Origin: an uncultured Desulfobacter sp.
GTDB lineage: Bacteria; Desulfobacterota; Desulfobacteria; Desulfobacterales; Desulfobacteraceae
Assembly (NCBI RefSeq): GCF_963665355.1
Contig: NZ_OY762229.1
Span: 2,418,001 to 2,482,000, forward strand
DNA length: 64,000 nucleotides
Direction of reading: 5' to 3'
Shown: in pieces, positions 43,907-52,525 of the stretch
Numbering within the stretch: the first letter of the stretch is position 1
Layout: every line of letters begins with the position of its first letter
Made by a program: the position numbers and the translations under genes
The notes under the pieces: model-generated
The model's input: only the letters and a program-made list of their open reading frames with translations
Database searches by the model: none
What the model was told of the DNA's origin: nothing

Positions 43907-44555
43907 CGAATAAGGATAGATCGTGTGAGGTGTGACCGGCATGGTCGTGAACTAGCTGGTGTAAGTCCAGCCATAGCCCTTGAAAGGAGGGAATATGTAG
44001 GCAAAGGCAAGGGTGCCCGAAGAAACTTCCCGGATCTGCCCGAGGAGGGATAACCCGGTGAAGGGAAGCCAATGAGGGATCTGAAGGAAGCCGGCGCTAA
44101 ACTTGCTGCTCAAACTCGGTGTGAACCTCTGGTAGGCCTGACGGAACGGGCGAAATACCCTCGACTATCAAAGCCCAATATCCTTTCCGTAATTCTGCTG
44201 GGTAGAGGAGGTGAGCGAGTAAGGAAAGTGCACGATCTTACCCGGTGACGGGCCGTCTGATCCGGGCCGTTGTAACTGCGACAGCCAAGCCCTAAGCGGC
44301 ACAGCAATGTAGCCGTTACGGACAGAGGGTCTTCAGATGAAGCCATAGTAGGCGTAAAACCGGCAGCCGATGAAGATGCGGTGACGTATCCGAGGGTAAA
44401 ACTGTTGGCAAGCGACAAGGATGTTGGAGCCGAAGGGCGGAACATGTAACTGGTTCAAGGAACCTTAAAAATAGCGGATGTAACGAGTTCAGTCATAGGA
44501 GTTTCTTTGAAGGGGAGACGTACATATCCTGCGGAAACAAAGGAACAGCGGAACG

Positions 44556-45492
44556 ATGAAGATGCAGCCCATAATGAAAAGCAAAATGAGGCAACTTGAC
44601 CTATTTGTTGATCAGAGAAGTCTCTTTGAAAAGCTCTGCGATGAGGCTAACCTGTACGCAGGCTTTGCAGCGGTGAAGAAGAACGGTGGGGCGCCTGGAA
44701 TAGACGGTGTCACCATCGAGGGATTTAAGGACCGTGTTGAAGAAGAGCTGGCCCAGCTCAAGAAGGATTTCGAAAGCTGGAGCTATAAACCAAATCCGGT
44801 TCGACGGGTAGAGATACCCAAACCTGGCAATGCGGGCGTGCGTTTGCTTGGAGTACCTTGCGTACGTGACAGAGGGTGATGACTGTAATATATTTGTCCG
44901 GTCCCCAAAAGCGGCTAACCGGGTAATGGAAAGTATCAGTAAATTTATCGAAGGCAAACTCAAATTGAAGATCAACCGGGAGAAAAGCAAAGTAGGCCGA
45001 TCTAAGGATGTGAAATTCCTTGGCATGACTGTAATCAATGGGGCAATAGCCATATCAGCGCAATCAATGAAACGTGCCCTGGAGAAAGTCAAGGAGTTGA
45101 CACCACGAGGTACGCATACGCCCCTTGAGCTGACAATCCAGCGAATAAATAACTGGTATAAGGGGTGGGCAGGATATTACCTGATGACCCAATACCCATC
45201 CCAGTTAAAACGAATTGAAGCTCATATCAGAAGGAGGCTGCGATCTCGGTTAGTCGATCAACAGAAGAGACGCCGCCACCTGTTCAGAAAACTGATAAAG
45301 CGGGGAGTATCACGGAAAGCGGCCGCAAAATCTGCTTATTCAAATAAAGGTAGATGGGCTCTGTCCGCAACGTTTGCCTTAGCTAAAGCATACTCAATCC
45401 CTTGGTTCAAAGATGGATTGGGCCAGGAAATAAGATCGAACGACAGGATGAAGCATTGGTTTGGTCTTGATCAATGGATAAAAGTGACATGA
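44556..45492 (+). pseudogene. Group II intron maturase with RT-core deletion (intron 1)
   Basis: The 5' piece (44556-44879) encodes the usual maturase N-terminus (KNGGAPGIDGVTIEGFKD, PNPVRRVEIPKPG, VRLLGVPCVRDR). The 3' piece, in another frame (to 45492), resumes at DDCNIFVRSPKAANRVMESI and continues through the X domain (GWAGYYLMTQYPSQLKRIEAH) to the end. In full-length relatives several hundred bases encoding RT motifs 2-5, including the YA of YADD, lie between these points. Only the DD remains. The protein cannot be a functional reverse transcriptase, although the maturase (splicing) domain is complete. Confidence 0.85.
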
Positions 45493-45493
45493 G

Positions 45494-45523
45494 GAGCCGT
45501 GTACGGACCCGTACGCACGGTTC
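45494..45523 (+). ncRNA. Group II intron domain V (intron 1)
   Basis: GAGCCGTGTACG, loop GACC, then CGTACGCACGGTTC: the conserved catalytic hairpin of group II introns, directly after the maturase stop codon. Confidence 0.85.
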
Positions 45524-45563
45524 TGTGGGCAGACGGGAGTCGATGGACTCCCTCTGACCCGAT

Positions 45564-45703
45564 CTGAGCAGAACTGCCCCAGCGCCTTGACAGGTTCCGC
45601 CTAAAGGCTCCACCTATCAAGACGCTGGAACAGAAATCTGTCTAATATTCGGATTTCGAGCAAGCTCGATCCGAAATTAGACAGATTTTGCTCAGCTCCG
45701 CCG
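45564..45703. repeat. Palindromic repeat R, copy 1 (left end missing)
   Basis: A 140-bp unit that also occurs at 47570-47757 and, in part, at 49456-49562. It contains a CCAGCGCCTTGA...TCAAGACGCTGG fold and a long hairpin AATCTGTCTAAT...ATTAGACAGATT, and ends CTCAGCTCCGCCG followed by GTTATCC. The left arm present in the other copies is replaced here by the 3' end of intron 1. It stands just before the toxin-antitoxin cassette. Confidence 0.75.
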
Positions 45704-45747
45704 TTATCCTCCTAAAAAGAATGCCCGGCAATAACCAAAGAAAAGAA

Positions 45748-45776
45748 TTGACTCAACATTACAACTGGACTAGACT
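45748..45776 (+). promoter_or_regulatory. Promoter and possible operator of the Phd/PIN pair
   Basis: TTGACT (45748-45753), 17 bp, then TAGACT (45771-45776). A small palindrome ACTGG...CCAGT surrounds the -10, which fits autorepression by the antitoxin. An AGGAGG site precedes the ATG at 45810. Confidence 0.6.
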
Positions 45777-45809
45777 GACCAGTATTAAAAACGATCAACA
45801 GGAGGTTTT

Positions 45810-46061
45810 ATGAATACATCATGGAAATTACAAGATGCTAAAGCAAAATTCAGTCAGGTTGTTGAAAATGCTTTGAAAATGGGGCCACAGTATGTAACGC
45901 GTAGGGGGAAGGAAGCTGTAGTTATCTTATCGGTTAAAGAATATCAAAAAATAACCACCCAAAAACCGACATTGAAAGAATTTCTTTTAAATTGCCCCAA
46001 AATGGATGATGGCTTTGAATTTGAAAGACAAAAAGATTATCCGAGGGATGTTGAATTTTGA
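45810..46061 (+). CDS. Phd/YefM-family antitoxin
   Basis: An 83-residue antitoxin. The N-terminal DNA-binding and dimer part reads WKLQDAKAKFSQVVENAL with VTRRGKEAVVILSVKEYQKI, the classic Phd/YefM pattern. The C-terminal tail (LLNCPKMDDGFEFERQKDYP) would wrap and inhibit the PIN toxin. Its stop overlaps the toxin start by 4 nt (TTGA), and a promoter with a palindromic operator lies upstream. Unlike the decayed pair at 3.9-4.6 kb, this module appears complete. It lies between repeat copies in the cassette region, where toxin-antitoxin pairs are common stabilisers. Confidence 0.9.
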   Translation: MNTSWKLQDAKAKFSQVVENALKMGPQYVTRRGKEAVVILSVKEYQKITTQKPTLKEFLLNCPKMDDGFEFERQKDYPRDVEF

Positions 46062-46483
46062 ATTATTTATTAGATACTTGTGTGATATCAGAATTAGTCA
46101 AAGCAACTCCAAACGGAAACGTCATAAATTGGATCAATAACACTCCTAATGAGAGGCTTTTTTTATCTGTCATAACCATTGGGGAAATACGAAAAGGTCT
46201 TACCAAACTTCCTGACTCAAAAAAGAAATATCGGCTTACAAACTGGCTTAATACATTATTGGAAAATTACGAAGCAAGAATCTACCCCATTGATTTGACC
46301 GTTGCAGAAAGTTGGGGAAGTATTCAGGGAAAAGCAGAGAATAATGGTACTCCTGTTGCATCCGTTGACAGTTTGATAGCAGCAGTAGCTCAAACACACA
46401 ATTTAATTGTCGTAACAAGAAATGAAAAAGACTTTGCCGCAACGAATGTTACAATAGTGAATCCATGGAAAGATAAAGGATAA
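46058..46483 (+). CDS. PIN-domain toxin (VapC/FitB-like)
   Basis: A 141-residue ribonuclease toxin starting at TTG (46058), which overlaps the antitoxin stop. All PIN acidic positions are present: the Asp in NYLLDTCVISEL, the Glu in VITIGEIRKGL, the Asp in SVDSLIAAVAQ and the later Asp in TRNEKDF. It would cleave specific RNA (often initiator tRNA or rRNA in this family; the target is not predictable) when freed from the antitoxin. It ends just before a minus-strand intron remnant. Confidence 0.9.
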   Translation: MNYLLDTCVISELVKATPNGNVINWINNTPNERLFLSVITIGEIRKGLTKLPDSKKKYRLTNWLNTLLENYEARIYPIDLTVAESWGSIQGKAENNGTPVASVDSLIAAVAQTHNLIVVTRNEKDFAATNVTIVNPWKDKG

Positions 46484-46496
46484 TCGGGATAGGACT

Positions 46497-46860
46497 CCCC
46501 ATCACTGAGGAGCCCTCCCACACCACCCGGCATACGGATCACGTACCAGGGCGGTTCGGCTGATTTTAGGAATCAGTTCCCGGGCAGATATAATCCTTTA
46601 TCAATAAAATATCTTTCAGGCATGGCAATGGCCACCCATTTGACTTTGCTCATGTGCCAGTACTTTTTCCGGGCATTACAGCAAAGCATGGCGTCTTTGT
46701 GAGCGATGCCAAGTTTCTCAAGGTTACGAACCCTGGTTTTTGGATTTTTTCATTGTTTCCAGACAAGACTTCGCAGCCGCCGCATTATCCAGATCTTGAG
46801 CCCTTTGAGTGTCCATACCGTCCTATTCAAAACCGGCCTGGTCATAAAATTTATGCCAGA
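46497..46860 (-). mobile_element. Group II intron 3, 3'-terminal remnant
   Basis: On the minus strand the last part of a maturase can be read (LKGLKIWIMRRLRSLVWKQ, a TGA where Trp is expected, then KTRVRNLEKLGIAHKDAM and YWHMSKVKWVAIAMPERYF), ending at a stop at 46573. A domain V-like hairpin follows (46523-46554, CCGCCCTGGTACG / CCGTATGCCGGGTGG), then GTGTGGGAGGGCTC and the 3' end. The right border joins the IS110 fragment at about 46860. This is a third intron family, different from introns 1 and 2. It is dead: 5' part missing and a nonsense codon. Confidence 0.75.
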
Positions 46861-46861
46861 G

Positions 46862-47377
46862 TTAGTTGCGGGATCTGTTGGCGATCCGCCCCAAAGGCTC
46901 CTGCAAATTATACTGGCTGGCTGTATTTTGAGTATGGGTAAAAAGCTCTGCACGTTTTCGCATAAAATAGTTTCTTCTACGCATTAAATCCCTGGTTGAG
47001 CGCATGTGGGAAGGATAGGCATATGCTGTGGGAATTAATTTGCCCCGGAGCAGAGAGGCTATTTTAAGAGAATCAATCTTATCATTTTTGCTTTTGCCGC
47101 CGTGGATGGCACGCATATACAGTGCATGTCCCAGGATGAAAGGGATTTTTTCTTCAGCACATAAGTCTGCCAACCAGTACCATGAAAACATGCATTCAGC
47201 ACAAACAACGATATCTTTCCGGAATGGTTCGATGACTTTTAAAAAGGCCTCCGGCTCAGCCTTGATATTGCGGTGCAGCAGGATATCCTCGCCATTATCG
47301 AGAATACATATAAACATTTTGTTTGTATGCAGATCGATTCCACAGTAATATTGATGCGTTTTCGTATAAAATTGCAT
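46862..47377 (-). pseudogene. IS110-family transposase, N-terminal fragment
   Basis: A 171-residue frame with the DEDD-type N-terminal domain of IS110 transposases: HQYYCGIDLHTNKMFICILD (first Asp), VVCAECMFSWYWLADLC, and KSKNDKIDSLKIASLLRG (the later acidic pair), ending HTQNTASQYNLQEPLGRIA. Full IS110 transposases exceed 320 residues; the C-terminal Transposase_20 domain with the catalytic serine is absent, replaced by intron 3 sequence. IS110 elements carry a bridge RNA in the flank before the transposase, so 47378-47560 could contain its remains. That is inferred and not demonstrated. Confidence 0.8.
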
Positions 47378-47569
47378 GAGAAAGCCTCCTTATAAAGGTT
47401 GGTCATTACCCCTATTGTATTGCAAAACATGGTGCCAGGGTAAGGGGCCTTCTCCAGTATCAAAACGCTGCAGGCCGACCCGGAGAGTTATCGGCTTTTT
47501 GAAAGAACCTTGGTTTTTGATAAGAATTTAGCTTTAGGGAACTGCTCGGTTCTCGTCTCCGGGCGGCTG

Positions 47570-47757
47570 AACTCCCCGATAGGCTCGCCCTCTGCGCGGA
47601 CGAGCCTATCGGCGGAGCTGAGCAGAACTGCCCCAGCGCCTTGACAGGTTCCGCCTAAAGGCTCCACCTATCAAGACGCTGGAACAGAAATCTGTCTAAT
47701 ATTCGGATTTTGAGCAAGCTCGATCCGAAATTATACAGATTCTGCTCAGCTCCGCCG
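47570..47757. repeat. Palindromic repeat R, copy 2 (most complete)
   Basis: A 188-bp unit. A first hairpin, CCGATAGGCTCG (47576-47587) with CGAGCCTATCGG (47601-47612), is followed by a large stem whose 18-bp ends match perfectly: CGGCGGAGCTGAGCAGAA (47610-47627) and its complement at 47740-47757. Two further hairpins lie inside. It directly precedes the methyltransferase gene. It may be a large attC-type site or a small non-autonomous element. Confidence 0.8.
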
Positions 47758-47791
47758 TTCGGTGACCACCCATAAGGAGAAAAAAGAGCAA

Positions 47792-48517
47792 ATGTCTACT
47801 GTAAAAGAACATTACGAAAATGTCTTATCGGATGTCTATATTTGGATGTTTGACGGTTTTGAGAGCGGTCTTAATAAGAATACCGAATTCTTCAAGATGC
47901 ATAAGGTTAGTCCTACTCGCTCTGGAGTTGCTATTGATCTTGGGGCGGGCTGCGGATTTCAGTCCATTCCGTTGGCCAAGGCTGGTTTTACTGTAACTGC
48001 CGTTGATCTCGACAACAAGCTACTGAGTGAATTAGAATGCCGTTCCGATCAATTACCTATTAAAATAGTCCAAGATGACCTTGTTGATTTCGACAAACAT
48101 ACCGAAGGCAACGCCGAACTAATTGTCTGTATGACGGACACACTTTGTCATCTCGAAACCAAAGCTAAGGTACTTTCTCTCTTCGAGAAGGTAATGACCT
48201 CACTGGAAGAAAGCGGACAATTTATCCTCACTTTTCGAGATTTGTCATTTGAGCTTTCAGATCTTGATCGGTTCATTCCCGTGAAGAGTGATGATGACAC
48301 TGTATTTACGTGTTTCCTGGAATATGAACCTGAGACTGTTAAAGTTCATGACCTTGTGTACAGAAAGAAAGAAGGCAACTGGTGTCTATCCAGGAGTTAC
48401 TACAGAAAACTAAGGCTATCGAAAGAATGGATAGATGAACAACTTTCGAACGTTGGCTTTACCCAGATTGAGTCTACAGTTGATAAGGGATTTGTCACAG
48501 TAATTGCAGTCAAATAA
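47792..48517 (+). CDS. Class I SAM-dependent methyltransferase
   Basis: About 241 residues from the ATG at 47792; a GTG at 47762 inside the repeat boundary is a weaker alternative. The Rossmann SAM site is clear: AIDLGAGCGFQSIPLAKAGF (motif I) with VTAVDLDNKLL, then IVQDDLVDF (motif II) and ELIVCMTDTLCHLE. The C-terminal part is beta-rich and of unknown specificity; small-molecule or protein targets are both possible. It sits between repeat copy 2 and attC-like site 2, as a single-gene cassette would. Confidence 0.85.
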   Translation: MSTVKEHYENVLSDVYIWMFDGFESGLNKNTEFFKMHKVSPTRSGVAIDLGAGCGFQSIPLAKAGFTVTAVDLDNKLLSELECRSDQLPIKIVQDDLVDFDKHTEGNAELIVCMTDTLCHLETKAKVLSLFEKVMTSLEESGQFILTFRDLSFELSDLDRFIPVKSDDDTVFTCFLEYEPETVKVHDLVYRKKEGNWCLSRSYYRKLRLSKEWIDEQLSNVGFTQIESTVDKGFVTVIAVK

Positions 48518-48523
48518 AAAAAC

Positions 48524-48595
48524 ACCGAACCACGCCATTCACACGGACGGGAATTCCGCTGCGCTCCATTCCTGCCGGTGATGGCCACGTTATAT
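48524..48595. repeat. attC-like recombination site 2
   Basis: About 72 bp right after the methyltransferase stop. The arms CCATTCAC/GTGATGG and CGGACGGGAAT/ATTCCTGCCG pair with single extrahelical bases. It ends with CTGCCGGTGATG and CACGTTATAT, sharing the CTGCCGGTGATG and GTTAT blocks, at nearly the same spacing, with site 1 at 43110-43202. Confidence 0.62.
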
Positions 48596-48610
48596 TTCAA
48601 AGGAGAAACA

Positions 48611-49123
48611 ATGGCAGTACCAGCAAACAAAGAGGAATTATTAAAAGCAATCCAAACAAATTATAAAAAGTTGAAAGATGACCTCATAAATATCCCCTCA
48701 GAATTAACCGAAACACAGGAAATGGAAGGGCATGTTAAAAACACCCAAATGAGTGTATGTAATTTGATGGCTTATCTTGTTGGCTGGGGCAATCTTGTTC
48801 TTAAATGGCACAAAATTTATTCCGGTGGCACTATGCCTGATTTACCCGAGACCGGATTCAAAATGAACGAAATGGGAAGATTGGCTCAAAAATTTTACAA
48901 AGATTACGAGAATGACAATTTTAAATCTCTTCTCAAGCAATATGATGAAGTTGTATCAAAAATTCTTGATTTAATTGAAAGTCTTGACAACAAGTATCTT
49001 TACGAAACAGGCTGGTATAAAAAGTATCCTTTTGGCAGAATGATTCAGTTTAACACTTCCTCGCCTTACGCCAATGCTCGCTCAAGGATACGTAAATGGA
49101 AAAAATCAAAAGGCATATCATAA
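48611..49123 (+). CDS. ClbS/DfsB-family protein
   Basis: A 170-residue protein with an AAAGGAG site and ATG at 48611. MAVPANKEELLKAIQTNYKK, HVKNTQMSVCNLMAYLVGWG and the C-terminal RMIQFNTSSPYANARSRIRK match the ClbS/DfsB (DUF1706-type) four-helix-bundle family. ClbS itself protects against colibactin by hydrolysing its cyclopropane; most relatives have unknown substrates. The family is often seen in mobile cassettes. Gap to the next gene is 23 nt, but with its own ribosome site. Confidence 0.8.
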   Translation: MAVPANKEELLKAIQTNYKKLKDDLINIPSELTETQEMEGHVKNTQMSVCNLMAYLVGWGNLVLKWHKIYSGGTMPDLPETGFKMNEMGRLAQKFYKDYENDNFKSLLKQYDEVVSKILDLIESLDNKYLYETGWYKKYPFGRMIQFNTSSPYANARSRIRKWKKSKGIS

Positions 49124-49146
49124 AACAAAATAAAACAAGGATAAAA

Positions 49147-49407
49147 ATGAATAAAACGTGTCAAAGTTGCGGAATGCCAATGAAACGAGACCCAAAATCT
49201 GGTGGTACTAACGCTGATGGAAGCAAAAATGAAATGTATTGTAGTTATTGCTATCAATCAGGAAAATTTACCCAACCTGAGATTACAACACCAGAACAAA
49301 TGCAGGATTTTTGCGTTGAAAAAATGAAAGAAATGGGCTTTCCAAGAATAATTGGTAGGTTTTTCACTCGCAATGTTCCAAAACTTGAAAGATGGAAAGA
49401 AAAATAA
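49147..49407 (+). CDS. Small zinc-ribbon protein
   Basis: An 86-residue protein starting at the ATG at 49147. Two cysteine pairs form a treble-clef or zinc-ribbon site: CQSCGMPM near the N-terminus and YCSYCYQ about 30 residues later. The C-terminal part is helical (PEQMQDFCVEKMKEMGFPR) and basic. This matches the putative zinc ribbon family found next to YdhR/ClbS-type genes in many bacteria. Function unknown; probably a cytoplasmic zinc-binding protein. Confidence 0.75.
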   Translation: MNKTCQSCGMPMKRDPKSGGTNADGSKNEMYCSYCYQSGKFTQPEITTPEQMQDFCVEKMKEMGFPRIIGRFFTRNVPKLERWKEK

Positions 49408-49455
49408 AGATATAACCAATCGTTCGAGAGAGACGCTCCTGTCGTCGCGCCCCTC

Positions 49456-49562
49456 AACTCCCCGATAGGCTCGCCCGCTGCGCGGACGAGCCTATCGGCG
49501 GAGCTGAGCAGAACTGCCCCAGCGCCTTGACAGGTTCCGCCTAAAGGCTCCACCTATCAAGA
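49456..49562. repeat. Palindromic repeat R, copy 3 (right half missing)
   Basis: Identical in plan to copy 2 from AACTCCCCGATAGGCTCG through CCACCTATCAAGA. It breaks off at about 49562, where intron 2 sequence begins. Its left hairpin is complete. Confidence 0.75.
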
Positions 49563-50982
49563 TGGGTTAAGCGTAGGCAGAGAATCCTGTAGGCCGCAGG
49601 GGTGGTCGTGCACCCTGAAGTGCTGGTACAGCTTCGAGAGAGCAACCCGCGGACGCCGAGGGTTTTAACGGTCGCCGAAGGCAATACAGAAGCATCCGCT
49701 ATTGGCAAGGATGTGGAGGTCCGCCGGAGTCCCCAGGCCGTGGCATGCAGGAAGAGATACGCTGCAGAACTCGGGAAGCCCCAAAGGTTCCGGAAGATTA
49801 TGGTGCACTACACCAATGAAATGTTAGACGTAAGCTTCAGGTGGGAGGGAAATCGGGATACTGACGGACCTCTACATGCCAATGGGGTGTCTTATCAGGC
49901 ATATTACTCGGAGGTGGGGAAAGCCCACTACATGGGGAAGGACCTGACGGAAGTACGCCGCCCGCAAAGGAAACTCGTACCGGACAAAGTAGGGCTGGAG
50001 AAATACGAGCCAACCTCACTGCGGGGAATAGCAACTAAGGCAGACGTTTGTGGTAAACACCGCTTTCAAAATCTGTACAAATGTCTGAACTACCGATTTT
50101 TGATGGACTGCTGGAAGGATTTGAACAAGAAAGCCGCCGGTGGAGTAGATCAAGTAACGGCAGAGGCTTACGGGAAGAACCTGGAAGTCAACATTCAGGC
50201 ACTGGCCGGAAAATTGAAACAAAAGCAGTATCGCGCTAAATTGGTGCGACGATGTTACATTCCAAAGGAAAATGGTAAAGAAAGGCCACTGGGAATACCG
50301 GTGCTTGAGGACAGGCTGGTGCAACTTGCCTGTGCCAAAATTCTGTCATCAATTTTTGAATCGGACTTTATAGACACCAGTTATGGATATAGACCCAATC
50401 GCAGTGATAGGGAGGCAATAGAGGACTTGCAGTTCAACCTGCAGTTCGGAAAGATTGGGTATATCGTGGAAGCAGATATAAAAGGCTTCTCGATAATATT
50501 GATCATGACTGGTTGATGCGAATGCTCCGGGAACGGATTGATGATGCAGCATTTCTGGGCCTGATCCGTAAATGGTTGAAAGCTGAGCGGTTTTACCGAG
50601 AGCTTCAGGGCAGATTTGGCAAGTTCAATCTTGAGGTGGCACCGGGGAAAACAGCAATGCTCCGGTTCAATCGTTTTCATCCCGGCATGAAAGTTCGGAT
50701 AAGCTTTTACAGCTGGGCTGAAGCATGTGCCTTCAAATGGCTGAATCGCCGGGGAGGGAAGCGTAAAAGCTTCACCTTGAAGGCTTTTACAAAAGCGATA
50801 GATCTTTTGGGTATTGCCAAGCCAAAGATGCGGGTTGTGAACAGGCAACATCGAGTATTCACATGAACAGATGTCTTACACGAAAGCGAGTATAACCGAG
50901 GAACCGGATGCGGGAAAACCGTACGTCCGGGTCTGTGCGGGGGGCGCTGGGTGACTGGCGTTCCTACCGTGAGAGGCATGCT
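49563..50982 (+). mobile_element. Group II intron 2, 5'-truncated and decayed
   Basis: From about 49563 the sequence is group II intron leader (parts of domain I to IV), then a heavily damaged maturase, then a domain V-like hairpin (AACCGGATGCGGG / CCGTACGTCCGGG, about 50901-50930) and a 3' end near CCTACCGTGAGAGG. The conserved 5' GTGYG start is missing, fused instead to repeat copy 3. A short internally deleted second copy lies at 53178-53433. It belongs to a different family from introns 1 and 3. Confidence 0.75.
49977..50866 (+). pseudogene. Group II intron maturase, multiply deleted (intron 2)
   Basis: The start is uncertain; the family N-terminus VGLEKYEPTSLRGIATKA begins near 49990. 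RT motifs run through GGVDQVTAEAY, RPLGIPVLEDRLVQLACAK and SYGYRPN to YIVEADIKGF. A lost base at about 50482 then shifts the frame. Reading resumes with RMLRERIDDAAFLGLIRKWL. Compared with remembered full-length relatives, two blocks are deleted: one between WLKA and ERFYREL, which removes the YADD catalytic motif, and one after RFHPGMK. The C-terminal end (AFKWLNRRGGKRKSFTLKAF) is present. The protein must be inactive. Confidence 0.82.
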
Positions 50983-51000
50983 AAATACTGGACATAGAAA

Positions 51001-52149
51001 ATGAAACGATCTTGCAATTATTTTTTTGTGTTAACAACTATAACATTAGTATGCAGTTGTTCCGCTTTTAAGGCCGTAACTATAGTGAACAGTGGTAAAG
51101 CCGCTACTAATAATCAAATAAGCAGCACTATTCCATTTACGCTGAATGAGCACCCAATGCTTATTAAAGCCAAATTCAATAATTTACAGAAAGAATATAC
51201 TCTTGTATTTGACACTGGAGCCATAACATTAATAAGAGAATCTATTGCAAAAGAACTAAATATTTCATCAGGATTAGAAGTCGAAACCAAGGGTAGTGAG
51301 GGAAATTCAACGACAATCCAATTGGTAACAATAGATAAAATATCAGTCGGAAATATGGGGGTGACTGATTGCGCTACTGGAATATTAAGTGAATCAAATT
51401 TTTTAAAATTTTTTCCAGAAAATATCGATGGAATATTGGGCTCAAATTTTTTAAAATTTTTTAAGGTAACCATTAATTACAAGACAAAAGAAATCACACT
51501 TTCACAATCAAGAGAATCTCTCGAATTACAAGCTCATGCTATTGAAATTCCAATTGAACCAGATATGAAAAATGGTTTTGCTCCCAAAGCCCCATGTCTG
51601 ATAGATGGTCATATCAAATCCAGTGTCATCATTGACACTGGCACTCCACACACACTTCTTTCAGTATCATCAATAAAAAAAACAAAATCGTTTAAAAACG
51701 GCAACGCAATAAAAGCAAAAGGCAGTATGTCAGCTGATATTGGAGGACAATCAAAAGAAAGTTATGCCGTACGAGTCAATGAATTAAATATTGGTGCGCT
51801 CCAGTTGCACAATATTCCCGTATCATCCAACCTCAAAGAAGACTCCATTGAGCTTGTTGGCAATGATCTTCTTAGTAAATATTTAGTTACTATCGATTAC
51901 CCGGCAAAAAAAATGTTTCTGCTCCCTAACGGTGAGTTACTTGAAAGAAATCCCTTAGTCTATTCAATGGGGCTGAAGAAACAAGACGGTAAAGTTTTGG
52001 TCTCAGGTGTATGGCCGAATACTTCAGCAGAAAAAAGTGGAATCAAAATTGGAGATGAAATAAAATCAATCAATTCCATTAAAGCAAATACATTATCTTA
52101 TTTTCAATTAATGGAAATATTTCTGGACAAACAAACCGGCAGCCGATGA
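51001..52149 (+). CDS. Lipoprotein aspartyl protease with truncated PDZ domain
   Basis: A 382-residue exported protein; the signal peptide ends in a lipobox-like LVCSC. Two retropepsin-type active-site motifs are present, FDTGAITLI and IIDTGTPHTLL, each followed by a hydrophobic ILGSNFL- or VGNDLLS-type strand, so both lobes occur in one chain. A C-terminal PDZ domain starts (VWPNTSAEKSGIKIGDEI) but is cut. From 52133 the DNA is a group II intron 1 fragment, and the last residues (TGSR) are intron-encoded. The natural C-terminus is therefore lost; the protease core may still fold. A 20-bp A/T-rich segment encoding NFLKFF is duplicated at about 51397 and 51439. Confidence 0.7.
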   Translation: MKRSCNYFFVLTTITLVCSCSAFKAVTIVNSGKAATNNQISSTIPFTLNEHPMLIKAKFNNLQKEYTLVFDTGAITLIRESIAKELNISSGLEVETKGSEGNSTTIQLVTIDKISVGNMGVTDCATGILSESNFLKFFPENIDGILGSNFLKFFKVTINYKTKEITLSQSRESLELQAHAIEIPIEPDMKNGFAPKAPCLIDGHIKSSVIIDTGTPHTLLSVSSIKKTKSFKNGNAIKAKGSMSADIGGQSKESYAVRVNELNIGALQLHNIPVSSNLKEDSIELVGNDLLSKYLVTIDYPAKKMFLLPNGELLERNPLVYSMGLKKQDGKVLVSGVWPNTSAEKSGIKIGDEIKSINSIKANTLSYFQLMEIFLDKQTGSR

Positions 52150-52357
52150 AGATGCGGTGACGTATCCGAGGGTAAAACTGTTGGCAAGCGACAAGGATGT
52201 TGGAGCCGAAGGGCGGAACATGTAACTGGTTCAAGGAACCTTAAAAATAGCGGATGTAACGAGTTCAGCCATAGGAGTTTCTTTGAAGGGGAGACGTACA
52301 TATCCTGCGGTAACAAAGGAATGCGGAGCGATGAAGATGCAGCCCATAATGAAAAGC
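52133..52357 (+). mobile_element. Fragment of group II intron 1
   Basis: Almost identical to 44357-44582 (leader and first maturase codons of intron 1), with a handful of substitutions and one small length difference. It begins inside the protease gene and ends after the maturase start (MKMQPIMKS). Neither intron end is present. The following 52358-52525 shows no gene. Confidence 0.88.
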
Positions 52358-52525
52358 CAACAACCCGCTTTTTTTGAAAACATTTCTAAAAATCTTACCA
52401 AATTATCGTTGCACCATAAAAGCGCACACGATATAAACCTCATATCAGGAATTTGTATGCCGGTCTTGAACCCGCGGCATTGTTTATAAGCGTTTTATCT
52501 AAATAAATACAAGGAGTTATCTTCA

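Larger units (their letters stand above)
43923..45563 (+). mobile_element. Group II intron 1, maturase-deleted
   Basis: The element begins GTGTGAGG, as bacterial group II introns do, and runs through a structured leader (domains I-III) to the maturase remnant. It ends with domain V (45494-45523), a domain VI stem (gggagtc/gactccc) and ctgacccgat. The ribozyme ends look intact, but the maturase has lost most of its reverse transcriptase, so it could move only with help from another copy. It lies directly after the DUF4145 stop, in sequence AATAAGGATAGATC that recurs at 54899-54944. Boundaries are estimated to within about 10 nt. Confidence 0.75.

Noticed and set aside
44110-44445. Minus-strand open frame inside the intron 1 leader
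   Set aside because: It covers structured group II intron RNA sequence; long open frames antisense to intron domains are common chance products.
46654-46987. Plus-strand open frames over the intron 3 / IS110 junction
   Set aside because: They are antisense to recognisable maturase and transposase remnants and have no ribosome sites or familiar motifs.
47762-48517. GTG at 47762 as the methyltransferase start
   Set aside because: It lies at the end of the repeat without a ribosome site; the ATG at 47792 follows a purine-rich stretch and gives a normal N-terminus.
45564-49562. Palindromic repeats as a CRISPR array
   Set aside because: Only three large copies, kilobases apart, each a complex fold; no short regular repeats, spacers or cas genes.
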